NCBI GenBank assembly: GCA_029263455.1
Contig: JAJCXM010000038.1
Span: 62,001-126,000, forward strand
DNA: 64,000 nt
DNA from: Holophagae bacterium
GTDB lineage: Bacteria > Acidobacteriota > Holophagae > Acanthopleuribacterales > Acanthopleuribacteraceae
Direction: 5' to 3'
Both the position numbers and the translations under genes were made by a program. Numbering within the stretch: position 1 is the first letter of the stretch; every line of letters begins with the position of its first letter. Shown here one piece after another: positions 56,332 through 64,000 of the stretch. A model generated the notes under the pieces. That model saw nothing but the letters and a program-made list of their open reading frames with translations, was not told the DNA's origin and did not search any database.

Positions 56332-57701
56332 ATGAAGTAGCCATTTTACTCGTCGAAGATGAACCGGATCAGCGCCATTTGGTAAGTGCGATTCTCGAGA
56401 GTGAGGGCTTTTTAGTTGAGGCCGTCGCCTCTGCTGAAGAAGCGCTGAAGCATCTTGAAAACCGTTCCTATGAACTGATGATTTCTGATTGGAAGTTGCC
56501 CGGTATGAATGGCTTTGAGCTTTTAAAAGCCGTTCGGGATCTGGATTCGAATATAGCCATCGTTATGGTCACCGCTTACGGGTCTATCTCACACGCCGTA
56601 CATGCCGTCAGGCACGGGGCTGATGACTACCTGACAAAGCCTTTCGAAAGGGAAGCCCTCTTGCTTGCAATCGACCGTGCGCATGCGAGCCGCAGGCTTG
56701 TCGATGAGAATCGCAGGCTGACGGAGGCCTTAGGAGAACGCGACCGTCTGGTGGAATTGATCGGCTCTGCACCCAGTATGCAACGCTTATTTCGCACAGT
56801 CGAGAAAGTGGCTGGTACCGACGCTACGGTTCTCATTAGCGGAGAAAGTGGTACTGGAAAAGAATTAACGGCCCGTGCGCTTCATGCGCTTTCACGTCGA
56901 AATCATGAACCTTTTGTTCCTGTTAATTGTGCGGCTATTCCAGACGGTCTTTTGGAGTCTGAATTTTTTGGAGCCGAAAAAGGCGCCTATACGGGGGCAG
57001 ACCGTTCTCGAGCTGGCAAATTTGAGGCGGCACATGGAGGCACACTTTTTCTTGATGAAATAGGTGAGCTACCCATCGCTATTCAACCCAAGTTACTTAG
57101 GGTTGTTCAGGATGGAAGATTCAATCGCGTTGGCTCAACGATAGAGACGGCGGTGGATGTCCGTCTCATTGCGGCAACCAATCGCGATCTGAAAGCGGAT
57201 GTAGCCGAAGGCCGATTCCGCGAGGATCTGTTCTATCGCCTGAATGTTTTAAGTGTTGAATTACCAGCTTTGCGCGAGCGCCGCGAGGATATACCCAGAT
57301 TGGTGGAGTTTTTTGCCAAACGTGCTGCGCGTCGTCATAACCAAAAAGTGGACCGTTTCTCTTCCGCTATTTTGCGAAGGTTGGTGGACTACTCATGGCC
57401 TGGAAATGTACGTGAATTAGCTAACACGGTGGAACGTTTGGTGTTATTGGCTGAAGACGGAAGAGTGAGAGATGAGGACCTGCCGGATGCGTTTCGTGCA
57501 TCCGCCTTGGATAAAGGTAGTTTCAAGCTATCGCCTGCGGGCCTGGATTGGGAGCAACACGAACGCTCATTTTTGGAGCAGGCATTGGAGCTGGGGCAGG
57601 GGAATAAGGCCCGCGCCGCTCGACTCTTGAATCTTCCGTATAAGGCTTTCTTGTATCGACTTGAAAAACATGATCTTCATTCCTTCCCTAAATCAGGTTG
57701 A
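56328..57701 (+). CDS. NtrC-family sigma54-dependent response regulator
   Basis: Residues 5-120 are a receiver with the phospho-acceptor Asp in LMISDWKLPGMNG. The AAA+ domain (about 140-375) has Walker A GESGTGKELTARA, the sigma54-contacting loop GAYTGA instead of the usual GAFTGA, Walker B GGTLFLDEIGEL and the RLNVLSVELPALRERREDI segment (key residues LPALRER). A Fis-type helix-turn-helix ends the protein (GNKARAARLLNLPYKAFLYRL). It activates sigma54 promoters. Two such promoters lie 8 kb to the left, at hcp, but a link is only a guess. Confidence 0.93.
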   Translation: MNEVAILLVEDEPDQRHLVSAILESEGFLVEAVASAEEALKHLENRSYELMISDWKLPGMNGFELLKAVRDLDSNIAIVMVTAYGSISHAVHAVRHGADDYLTKPFEREALLLAIDRAHASRRLVDENRRLTEALGERDRLVELIGSAPSMQRLFRTVEKVAGTDATVLISGESGTGKELTARALHALSRRNHEPFVPVNCAAIPDGLLESEFFGAEKGAYTGADRSRAGKFEAAHGGTLFLDEIGELPIAIQPKLLRVVQDGRFNRVGSTIETAVDVRLIAATNRDLKADVAEGRFREDLFYRLNVLSVELPALRERREDIPRLVEFFAKRAARRHNQKVDRFSSAILRRLVDYSWPGNVRELANTVERLVLLAEDGRVRDEDLPDAFRASALDKGSFKLSPAGLDWEQHERSFLEQALELGQGNKARAARLLNLPYKAFLYRLEKHDLHSFPKSG

Positions 57702-57703
57702 CT

Positions 57704-57719
57704 ATCCCCAAATGGGGAT
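57704..57719. terminator. short palindrome after the NtrC-type gene
   Basis: ATCCCC-AAAT-GGGGAT lies two bases after the stop codon. There is no T-run behind it, so it may be a weak or Rho-assisted terminator. The 140 bases to the next gene show nothing else. Confidence 0.3.
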
Positions 57720-57860
57720 CTCAATTGCCTCGATTCACGCATTGGTGTAAGGTGTGAGATGGGTTTTTTAAGCACATGAACGCATACGCTTTATTTTTAC
57801 GGGGAAGCGATTGAACGACGACCCCCTAAAACCGATGAAAATTGAAGTAAGGTGTGCAAC

Positions 57861-58916
57861 GTGATTTTGCTAGTGGTGACTGTTAGCGTTGCTCTCGGCG
57901 TTTCGTTCGTTTGCTCGATTTTAGAGGCAGGGTTGCTTTCGATTCGGATGTCGCGCTTGATTGAATTGCGTGATTCTGGCTCCAAAGGTGCTGGTCTGTT
58001 ATTGAATTTGAAACAGCACCGCATCGACGATGCGATTAGTGCCATTTTGACCCTTAATACAATCGCACATACGGTTGGCGCAGCGATGGCTGGCGCACAA
58101 GCAGCCGTCGTTTTTGGTGATAAATGGGTGGGCCTGTTTTCAGGTGTTTTGACCTTCTTGATCCTATTCATCACCGAGATCATTCCAAAGACGTTGGGAA
58201 CCATGCACGCCGCAAAATTGGCCGGTTTCGTGGGCGTAACGACGTCTTTGCTTGTGACATTGATGAAACCCTTCTTGTTATTAACGCGGACTTTAACGCG
58301 CATGCTTGCTCCTGGTGGGCGTAAAGCTATGACAAGTGGCGAGTTATCAGCAATGGTGGCACTCGCAGCCCGCGAAGGTACCTTATCTAGTTATCAATCA
58401 CAGGCATTAGCCAATTTGTTGGCCTTTGAAAGTATCAAATTAGAGGACGTCATGACGCCGCGCCCAGTCATGGCCATGGTGCCCATGACGACGACGATTA
58501 ATGAATTTGTCGCCAATCAATCATTGCGCAGTTTTAGTCGTATTCCGGTTTATGAAAATTCATTTGATGAAGTGAAAGGATACGTTTTGGTGCGTGAGGT
58601 CTTGCAGGCGATGGTTGCTGGCAAGTCTTCGACTACGGTCGCCAATTTATTACGTCCCATTCGTATTCTTCCAAAACGATTTGGTGTTGGTGCGGCCTTG
58701 AAATCGTTATCCTCGGAACGAGACCACATGGCGATTGTAGTTGATGAATACGGCGGTGTTAGTGGCTTGGTGACGCTAGAAGATCTTTTCGAAACTATAT
58801 TGGGCGTGGAAATTCTAGACGAATCGGACCAGATTGCTGATTTGCAAGTGAAAGCAAAGGAACTGCGCGAGAGGCGTTTGGAACGATTGAGGAAGGCAGA
58901 AATTAACGAAGAATGA
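57861..58916 (+). CDS. CNNM/DUF21-CBS membrane protein (hemolysin-C/CorB type)
   Basis: Residues 1-170 are a CNNM (DUF21) membrane domain with four hydrophobic segments, including LSIRMSRLIELRD, AHTVGAAMAGAQA and FITEIIPKTLGTMHA, the core signature of the family. Residues 190-320 hold a CBS-pair domain (VMTPRPVMAMVP, FSRIPVYEN, VVDEYGGVSGLVTLEDLFE with key residues DEYGG). The protein stops after the CBS pair without the CorC/HlyC C-terminal domain. Mg2+ transport or efflux is the usual role. I prefer the GTG at 57861 as start. It overlaps the glycosyltransferase start (ATGA). Confidence 0.88.
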   Translation: MILLVVTVSVALGVSFVCSILEAGLLSIRMSRLIELRDSGSKGAGLLLNLKQHRIDDAISAILTLNTIAHTVGAAMAGAQAAVVFGDKWVGLFSGVLTFLILFITEIIPKTLGTMHAAKLAGFVGVTTSLLVTLMKPFLLLTRTLTRMLAPGGRKAMTSGELSAMVALAAREGTLSSYQSQALANLLAFESIKLEDVMTPRPVMAMVPMTTTINEFVANQSLRSFSRIPVYENSFDEVKGYVLVREVLQAMVAGKSSTTVANLLRPIRILPKRFGVGAALKSLSSERDHMAIVVDEYGGVSGLVTLEDLFETILGVEILDESDQIADLQVKAKELRERRLERLRKAEINEE

Positions 58917-59926
58917 GTCCACAGCTGAGCGTGGTGATGCCCGTTTTCAATGTGGAACGACACCTACGGCAATCGTTGGATTCCATTTGCGCGCAGACCT
59001 TTTCAAATTTTGAACTCATCGCCATTAATGATGGGTCCCTGGACGCGAGTCAGTCGATCCTACTGAATTACGCCCATTTGGATCATCGAATTCGATTGGT
59101 GCATTGGCCGAAAAATCGGGGCATCGTTGCCGCCCTAAACCACGGTATTGACCTGGCTCAAGCAGATTTGATCGCGCGTATGGATGGTGATGATTTAAGC
59201 CACCCGCAGCGTCTTGAGCAGCAAGTTGATTACCTTGAGCGACACCCCGAAATTGGCGTGCTGGGTACGCTTGTTGATTTTTTGCATGGCGAATTGGACG
59301 GTCGTGGCTTTGATCAATTCGTTACCTGGGCCAACTCGGTGGTGACGGAAAGAGAAATAGAAGATCATCGCTTTGTGGAAACCCCCTTAGTCCATCCCAC
59401 AGTGATGTTTAGGAAATCGCTGGTTAAGCAGTATGGTGGCTATCGAGATGGCGAATTTCCAGAAGATTACGAGCTGTGGCTTCGCTGGCTACAAGCCGGT
59501 GTTCGCATGGTCAAATTGCCCTCACGACTGCTAAGCTGGCGTGATCGGGCCGATCGCTTAACCCGAACCGATTCGAGGTACAAAGAGTCGCACTTTTATA
59601 AAACCAAATCGACCTACCTTGCCAACTGGCTAAAAGATCGCGGAATACGCAGAGTCATGGTTTGGGGAGCAGGACGCGTTACGCGCAAACGAGCTAGCCA
59701 TCTATTGCATGAAGGCATTGAAATTACGCATTTCATTGATATTGACAAAAAAAAGATCGGTCAAACCCTGCAAGACAGACTGGTAATTGATTGGCGCGAA
59801 CTACCAAGACCGGGTCACGCTTTTGTGCTGAGCTATGTCGCTGCCAAAGGCGCTCGCGTTCAGATCACATCCTGCTTAGAACGCATGGGTTACGAGTTAG
59901 GGCGCGACTACCTTTTGGCCGCTTGA
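58913..59926 (+). CDS. family 2 glycosyltransferase with C-terminal Rossmann-like domain
   Basis: Residues 4-230 are a GT2 domain: SVVMPVFNVERHLRQSLDSI (key residues P, YN-like FN), INDGSLDAS, IARMDGDDLSHP with the DxD, HPTVMFRKS and EDYELWLR. After residue 240 a small Rossmann-like part follows (RRVMVWGAGRVTRKR, then FIDIDKKKIGQ), with a GxGxxxxK-like start resembling a nucleotide-binding domain found behind other GT2 and sugar enzymes. The target glycan is unknown. Confidence 0.85.
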   Translation: MSPQLSVVMPVFNVERHLRQSLDSICAQTFSNFELIAINDGSLDASQSILLNYAHLDHRIRLVHWPKNRGIVAALNHGIDLAQADLIARMDGDDLSHPQRLEQQVDYLERHPEIGVLGTLVDFLHGELDGRGFDQFVTWANSVVTEREIEDHRFVETPLVHPTVMFRKSLVKQYGGYRDGEFPEDYELWLRWLQAGVRMVKLPSRLLSWRDRADRLTRTDSRYKESHFYKTKSTYLANWLKDRGIRRVMVWGAGRVTRKRASHLLHEGIEITHFIDIDKKKIGQTLQDRLVIDWRELPRPGHAFVLSYVAAKGARVQITSCLERMGYELGRDYLLAA

Positions 59927-59975
59927 TGAGGCGATATTTCTTTTGTTTTTGGTTGTCTACTCATAGCCAGCTCAC

Positions 59976-60005
59976 TTGACCCCAAGAAAGCAGGCTCCAT
60001 ATAAT
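59976..60005 (+). promoter_or_regulatory. sigma70-type promoter of the PGM-like gene
   Basis: TTGACC and a perfect TATAAT are 18 bases apart and lie just upstream of the start codon at 60022, which is preceded by AAGGAG. The predicted transcript start near 60012 leaves a very short leader of about ten bases. Confidence 0.7.
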
Positions 60006-60021
60006 GCGCTAAGGAGTCGAC

Positions 60022-60675
60022 ATGCCAAATATCTTCTTTGTGAGATCTGGCCAGACTGAAGACCAGGAACGTGGAATTCTTGTAGGCCGCAAAGACGCCA
60101 ACCTCAATGAGACGGGTTATTGGCAGGCCCGTTGCCTCGCGCAGAGGTTTGCCGGTTCCAAAATCCATCATATTGCGGTCAGTCCGCTCCGACGCTCCGT
60201 GGCAACAGCTATGCATATCTGTGAGCAGTCCGAAATGGTTCCGGAACTCGTGGGTGGATTTGAAGGTGTTGACCTAGGTGAATGGGAAGGTCAAAGCAAG
60301 GAATGGTTGTTGAGTTGCGACGCGGCTCGTTTCTTGACATGGAGCGCTGAACCAGATTTTCCAGCTCCTGGAGGGGAATCACTGAGAAACATTTATAGGC
60401 GGGCTTTTCCCGATTTAGTCCAATTAGTAGAAAAAGTGGATCCTCAGGATTCAATAATAGTGGTAGCGTCGGGAACGATATTACGGGTGCTATGTTGCGG
60501 CATCTTGGAACTCCCATTGTCAAGCGCCATGAGCTTTCGCTTAGATTTTGGTAGTGTGTCTAGTTTTGAACGCCTTTATCCAGGTGGGCCCTATCAAATC
60601 GTTAACTGGAACGGCGTATCGCACCTGGGTCAACGTGCCCCTTCAGCTTTGGAACTGGAACAAGAAATTCCCTAA
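60022..60675 (+). CDS. histidine-phosphatase-fold protein lacking both catalytic His (pseudoenzyme)
   Basis: The 217-residue protein is of the phosphoglycerate mutase/histidine phosphatase superfamily: ILVGRKDANLNETGYWQAR, SPLRRSVATA with the phosphate-binding Arg, and VDLGEWEGQ with the acid region. The catalytic RHG motif is RSG at residues 8-10 (codon TCT), so the phosphorylated His is Ser. The second His, usually in a VSHGG-like motif, is also Ser (VVASGTI, residue 150, codon TCG). Both codons are plain in the sequence, with no frameshift. It is therefore expected to bind a phosphate ligand without the normal chemistry. It has its own promoter. Confidence 0.85.
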   Translation: MPNIFFVRSGQTEDQERGILVGRKDANLNETGYWQARCLAQRFAGSKIHHIAVSPLRRSVATAMHICEQSEMVPELVGGFEGVDLGEWEGQSKEWLLSCDAARFLTWSAEPDFPAPGGESLRNIYRRAFPDLVQLVEKVDPQDSIIVVASGTILRVLCCGILELPLSSAMSFRLDFGSVSSFERLYPGGPYQIVNWNGVSHLGQRAPSALELEQEIP

Positions 60676-60699
60676 GGGACCTCGCATCCAGAACCCATT

Positions 60700-62037
60700 A
60701 TGAAAGCTCGCCGATCTCGATCGATTCCTAGCCACCGCACCTACTTGTCGCTGGCGATTCCGAATATACTCACCAATTTGACTGTGCCTTTTGCGGGATT
60801 AGTGGATATCGCGCTACTGGGACATTTGGATCAGGTGGAAGCGCTTGGCGGCGTCGCGCTCGGTACTATCTTTTTTGATTATTTGTACTGGAGCTTTGGC
60901 TTCTTGCGCATGTCGACGACCGCATTGGTCGCCAAATTTTTTGGCGCTCAGGATCCTGTGGAAACACGGCATGTGGTGTTGCGATCTGTCGCCGTTGCTG
61001 TGGCTGTCGGCTGCTTGATACTACTTCTAAAAAATTGGCTATTGTCCGCTGGATTTATCTTGCTGCAGGGTGAAGCTGATGTCGAATCAGCTGGTGGGGC
61101 ATATGTGTCCGCACGAATTTGGGGCGCACCTGCAGCATTATGTGGTTACGTTATCCAAGGCTACCTGCTGGGGCGTCAGCGCGTTAAAGCAGCATTAGTT
61201 TTGGCGACCGTTCTAAATGGCTGCAATATCGCTCTGGATATTCTTTTTATTGGTGTATTGAAATGGGGGCCCGAAGGCGCCGGCTTAGCGACGATGGCGT
61301 CGGAATGGTTAGCCTTAGCTTTGGGAATTTGGCTTGTGAAAAGAGACTGGCCCAATGCGGCTGGCTGGAATTGGCGAGACACCTTTCAAACATCCGCATT
61401 TGGGCGCTTGTTCACCCTGCAAGGTAACATCATGATCAGGACCTTCTGCCTCATTAGTTCTTTTGCTGTGTTTACTAATTTCTCGGCTCTATTTGGCACG
61501 CTCTTTCTAACAGCAAGTGCCATCTTACTCAAATTACTAGGAATGGCGGCCTATTTTATAGACGGTTATGCGTTTGCGTTGGAATCCCTTGCCGGTGCAT
61601 ATGCCGGTGGGCGTAAGCTAAAGGCGCTGCGGCGATCTTTTCGCTTGTCGATGGCCTGGAACTTGGCTTCCGTCATGGTTTTTGTCGCTATCTTCAATTT
61701 GTTTGGTAGCCAGATTGTGGGTGCTTTAACACAACATCAAGAAGTGGTGGATGAGACATTGATTTGGATGCCCATGCTGAATTGGGTACTATTATTTTCA
61801 GGGTTTGCTTATATTTTTGACGGCTTGTTTATTGGTTTGGCAAAAGGACGCGAGTTGAGAAACTCTATGCTCATTTCAACCTGTTTTGTTTTTCTACCGA
61901 TCGCGCTGTGGGCGTGGCACACTGCGCGTCCTGATCTCTTGTGGTTGTCGCTGATTCTGTTCATGGTATCGCGCAGCATTACGTTGGCTTTGGCGGCGCA
62001 GCGTTTGTTTCGGAGACCACGACAACTGCTGGTTTGA
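60700..62037 (+). CDS. MATE family efflux transporter
   Basis: The 445-residue protein has twelve membrane segments and the DinF-like MATE start: AIPNILTNLTVPFAGLVDIALLGHL (key residues P and D for the membrane inner-half site), FFDYLYWSFGFLRMSTTALVA and GAYVSARIWGAPAALCGYVIQGYLLGRQ. MATE proteins export cationic drugs or metabolites in exchange for H+ or Na+. It follows the PGM-like gene by 24 bases, so it may be cotranscribed. Confidence 0.9.
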   Translation: MKARRSRSIPSHRTYLSLAIPNILTNLTVPFAGLVDIALLGHLDQVEALGGVALGTIFFDYLYWSFGFLRMSTTALVAKFFGAQDPVETRHVVLRSVAVAVAVGCLILLLKNWLLSAGFILLQGEADVESAGGAYVSARIWGAPAALCGYVIQGYLLGRQRVKAALVLATVLNGCNIALDILFIGVLKWGPEGAGLATMASEWLALALGIWLVKRDWPNAAGWNWRDTFQTSAFGRLFTLQGNIMIRTFCLISSFAVFTNFSALFGTLFLTASAILLKLLGMAAYFIDGYAFALESLAGAYAGGRKLKALRRSFRLSMAWNLASVMVFVAIFNLFGSQIVGALTQHQEVVDETLIWMPMLNWVLLFSGFAYIFDGLFIGLAKGRELRNSMLISTCFVFLPIALWAWHTARPDLLWLSLILFMVSRSITLALAAQRLFRRPRQLLV

Positions 62038-62115
62038 GACAGAAGATTTGGAGTCATTCCATATTGCGAGTTAAGATGCAGGTTGAAATTGAACCAACAC
62101 GCAAAGGAGACATAA

Positions 62116-62691
62116 ATGACTCATAAACTTCCAGAATTACCCTATTCAATGGATGCACTTGCACCTCATATTTCCAGGGAAACGCTGGAATATCATTACG
62201 GCAAGCACCATGCGGCCTATGTAAAGAACCTCAATGGCATGGTCGAGGGCACAGACCTTGAGAATAAATCCCTTGAGGATGTCATCCGATCTTCATCGGG
62301 TGGCATATTCAATAACGCCGCACAGATTTTCAATCACACCTTCTATTGGAATTCATTAAGTCCCAGTGGTGGCGGAGATGCGACGGGCGCAATTGCTGCG
62401 TTAATCAATAGCCAATACGGCTCGTTCAAAAGCTTTAAAGAGGCCTTTACTAAAAAGGCTGCGACCTTATTTGGCAGTGGCTGGGTTTGGTTGGTTAAGG
62501 AGAATGACGGCTCCTTGAGCATCGAACAGGCAGCCAACGCAGGTTGTCCCTTAACGGAAAACAAAAAGCCAATTTTGACCTGTGATGTTTGGGAACATGC
62601 CTATTACATCGACTATCGCAATGCGCGCCCCAAATATCTGGAAGCCTTCTGGGATTTGGTCAATTGGGATTACGCAAACAAGCAACTTTAA
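62116..62691 (+). CDS. sodB: superoxide dismutase (Fe/Mn type)
   Basis: The 191-residue protein has all metal ligands: His27 in EYHYGKHH, His74 in FNHTFYW, Asp157 and His161 in DVWEHAYY. The length and NNAAQIFNHTFYWNSL segment with GGDATGAIAALI favour the iron form. It turns superoxide into hydrogen peroxide and oxygen in the cytoplasm. AAGGAG lies eight bases before the ATG, and a strong hairpin follows the gene. Confidence 0.95.
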   Translation: MTHKLPELPYSMDALAPHISRETLEYHYGKHHAAYVKNLNGMVEGTDLENKSLEDVIRSSSGGIFNNAAQIFNHTFYWNSLSPSGGGDATGAIAALINSQYGSFKSFKEAFTKKAATLFGSGWVWLVKENDGSLSIEQAANAGCPLTENKKPILTCDVWEHAYYIDYRNARPKYLEAFWDLVNWDYANKQL

Positions 62692-62699
62692 GGACCTGT

Positions 62700-62734
62700 C
62701 AAGGAGTGGCCTGGGTCACTCCTTGGCGTTTTCA
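62700..62734 (+). terminator. intrinsic terminator after sodB
   Basis: CAAGGAGTG and CACTCCTTG form a perfect nine-base stem around an eight-base loop, with TTTT three bases later. It sits nine bases after the sodB stop. Confidence 0.8.
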
Positions 62735-62815
62735 TATGGCCTATTAGCGTGCCGCCATTGATTGAACGGCCCAATGAGCGTAGAATTAAGGCTAAGAATC
62801 GATGAGGTACTCCCT

Positions 62816-63664
62816 ATGAAAAAAATAAAATTTATCTCATTGGCCGTCTTTTTGATTGGCTTTGCTCAAGCAGATATCATCGCCCTCAAGTCAGGCCAAT
62901 TGATCGGCATACCTGGCTCTTTTGAAGTTAAAGGGGCCTTTGTTGTCTATACCAATGACGATGGCGAGCTCGTACAGTTGCCACTCAAAATAGTTGACCT
63001 TGAACGTTCTCAGGCAGCAACCCAAGAGCACATAGCAGCGCTCGAAGCAGAAGCAGCCGCTAAAGCCGCCGAAAAGCCAGAGCCGGTTAAAGTTAAGTCC
63101 ATAACCGATGTTTCTGCGGCTATCGAAGGCCGCCGCGATCAAGATGACGTGCCGCCGCAAGATCTTGAGATTACCGGCTCAAATGTATCTAAGTTTGTGT
63201 CAAATAATCCTCAAGCAACCAATACAGCGCAAGTTGGTGGCGGCGTGAGTGGTCGGTCTGGGTCTGAAATAATCGAAGCTCAGAATCAACACCGTGAAGC
63301 CTACTCAGCTTCGCTTAAAGATGCAGAGAAGATCGATCAAGAAATCGCCAAAATCGAACAGAATCTTCGTGTTTTAGAACAGGAAAACGCATTCGGAGAC
63401 AATCCTTCAACGGGTTTATATGAAACAACCGAAAAGATGCGCGCTCGTTTGACAGAACTCAAGTCTGAAAAACAGAATAAAGACTCTGAAGTTTCGCGGC
63501 TTTCTCGTGAAGCGAAAGCAGCAGGCGTGCGCGACCACAATCGCGGACGATCGACTCGCCAAGCGGAGCCGACCGAAGAAGGTGTTTCGATAGAATATAA
63601 AGCTTCTGAGGAAGATGAATTCACCTACGACCCAAGTCTTGATGCCGGAAATGACGACGACTGA
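62816..63664 (+). CDS. exported coiled-coil protein of unknown function
   Basis: I do not recognise the family. From the ATG at 62816, with GAGG eight bases upstream, the protein has 282 residues and a signal peptide (KKIKFISLAVFLIGFAQA). A small beta-rich part follows (ALKSGQLIGIPGSF, a pattern often seen at the start of exported proteins), then a low-complexity Ala/Glu helix, a disordered region, a coiled coil at about residues 170-240 (DQEIAKIEQNLRVLEQE) and an acidic end. The upstream frame at 62762 would bury the signal peptide. Confidence 0.65.
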   Translation: MKKIKFISLAVFLIGFAQADIIALKSGQLIGIPGSFEVKGAFVVYTNDDGELVQLPLKIVDLERSQAATQEHIAALEAEAAAKAAEKPEPVKVKSITDVSAAIEGRRDQDDVPPQDLEITGSNVSKFVSNNPQATNTAQVGGGVSGRSGSEIIEAQNQHREAYSASLKDAEKIDQEIAKIEQNLRVLEQENAFGDNPSTGLYETTEKMRARLTELKSEKQNKDSEVSRLSREAKAAGVRDHNRGRSTRQAEPTEEGVSIEYKASEEDEFTYDPSLDAGNDDD

Positions 63665-63686
63665 GGGTTAATCTCTCGTCGAAGCC

Positions 63687-64000
63687 ATGATCAACACTCA
63701 TCAAAATATCGTCGACTTTCTGTCGGGCGCGGAAGATCCGTCAGGAATAAGGAACATTCTTCGAAGCCTTTCATTGCCAACTTCGGATCGTCAATTTGTA
63801 AAATCCATCCTAAAAGACCTTGTTAAACAGGGCAGGATAGTGAAAGTAGGCGCTCGCTTTTGGGTGCCTGAAGGACGTAGGCAGGCAAAAACGCTTAAGC
63901 AGGCCAAAACGAAACGGGCCAAACAAGTGGTCGGTCGTCTGTCGCTACACGAAAAAGGATTTGGGTTCGTGACGTCAGAGAACGGCCGAGATTGGTTTAT
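63687..64000 (+). CDS. rnr: RNase R, N-terminal part (cut by window end)
   Basis: The open frame from the ATG at 63687 runs to the window edge for 104 codons. It holds a winged-helix domain (IRNILRSLSL, QFVKSILKDLVKQGRIVKVGARFWVP) followed by a lysine-rich linker and the first cold-shock OB fold (GRLSLHEKGFGFV). This is the usual N-terminus of RNase R, a 3'-5' exoribonuclease. The catalytic RNB domain lies outside the window. Confidence 0.85.
   Translation, partial: MINTHQNIVDFLSGAEDPSGIRNILRSLSLPTSDRQFVKSILKDLVKQGRIVKVGARFWVPEGRRQAKTLKQAKTKRAKQVVGRLSLHEKGFGFVTSENGRDWF

Noticed and set aside
60022-60675. Frameshift or sequencing error explaining the missing RHG histidine
   Set aside because: The frame is intact through both motifs and both serines are separate codons, so a single error cannot explain them.

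Overview
The window looks like chromosomal DNA of a free-living Gram-negative bacterium with a fairly balanced base composition. The gene set (MglA/MglB polarity proteins, a BatA/DUF58 aerotolerance locus, a three-gene sdhCAB, a fused AroDE, LD-carboxypeptidase, secreted intradiol dioxygenase-like protein, two Hcp proteins, sigma54 regulators) fits Acidobacteriota, perhaps Holophagae/Acanthopleuribacterales, better than Proteobacteria. This placement is inference. No phage, insertion sequence, CRISPR array or rRNA was seen.

Left part (1-17 kb, mostly minus strand): a BatA/DUF58/DUF4159-type operon, an S1-domain protein, a large TPR membrane protein, panB-panC, and a housekeeping run reading tRNA-Leu, tig, clpP, clpX, engB, rho. 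A plus-strand dNK-like protein lies inside this block and has lost the Ser/Thr of its P-loop. Middle part (17-38 kb, mixed strands): an SDR and a nucleotidyltransferase-like protein; a tight cluster of LD-carboxypeptidase, a FAD/Fe-S 2-hydroxyacid dehydrogenase, a possible M14-like enzyme and a fumarylacetoacetase-family hydrolase; an NhaC-type antiporter and a DUF819 transporter; a ThiF-rhodanese protein coupled to a bacterial homologue of glucokinase regulatory protein; GT-C glycosyltransferase; rmuC; and mglB-mglA.

At 38.57-38.78 kb a gene-free stretch holds five TTTTCCACA-like DnaA boxes, three of them phased at 12 bp. Gene direction changes there from predominantly minus to predominantly plus, so it is a candidate oriC. 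To its right come a second MglA-type GTPase with an acidic tail, sdhCAB, aroDE and bolA.

The most interesting region is 46.8-49.3 kb. Two nearly identical genes for Hcp, the type VI secretion tube protein, flank a DJ-1/PfpI gene. Each has its own -24/-12 (sigma54) promoter, and each has the same 16-bp palindrome GTTCG-N6-CGAAC exactly 101 bp upstream of the -24 element. This looks like a duplicated, enhancer-controlled hcp regulon; no other T6SS structural gene is in the window.

Right part (49-64 kb): pckA-grx, initiator tRNA-Met, a SAM hydrolase-family gene with thpR, then a signalling block (receiver-GGDEF-EAL, histidine kinase, NtrC-type sigma54 activator), a CNNM/CBS protein, a glycosyltransferase, a phosphoglycerate-mutase-fold protein that has lost both catalytic histidines, a MATE exporter, Fe/Mn superoxide dismutase and the start of rnr. 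Short overlaps such as ATGA, TGATG and TTGA join many neighbouring genes, so translational coupling and TTG starts appear common here.
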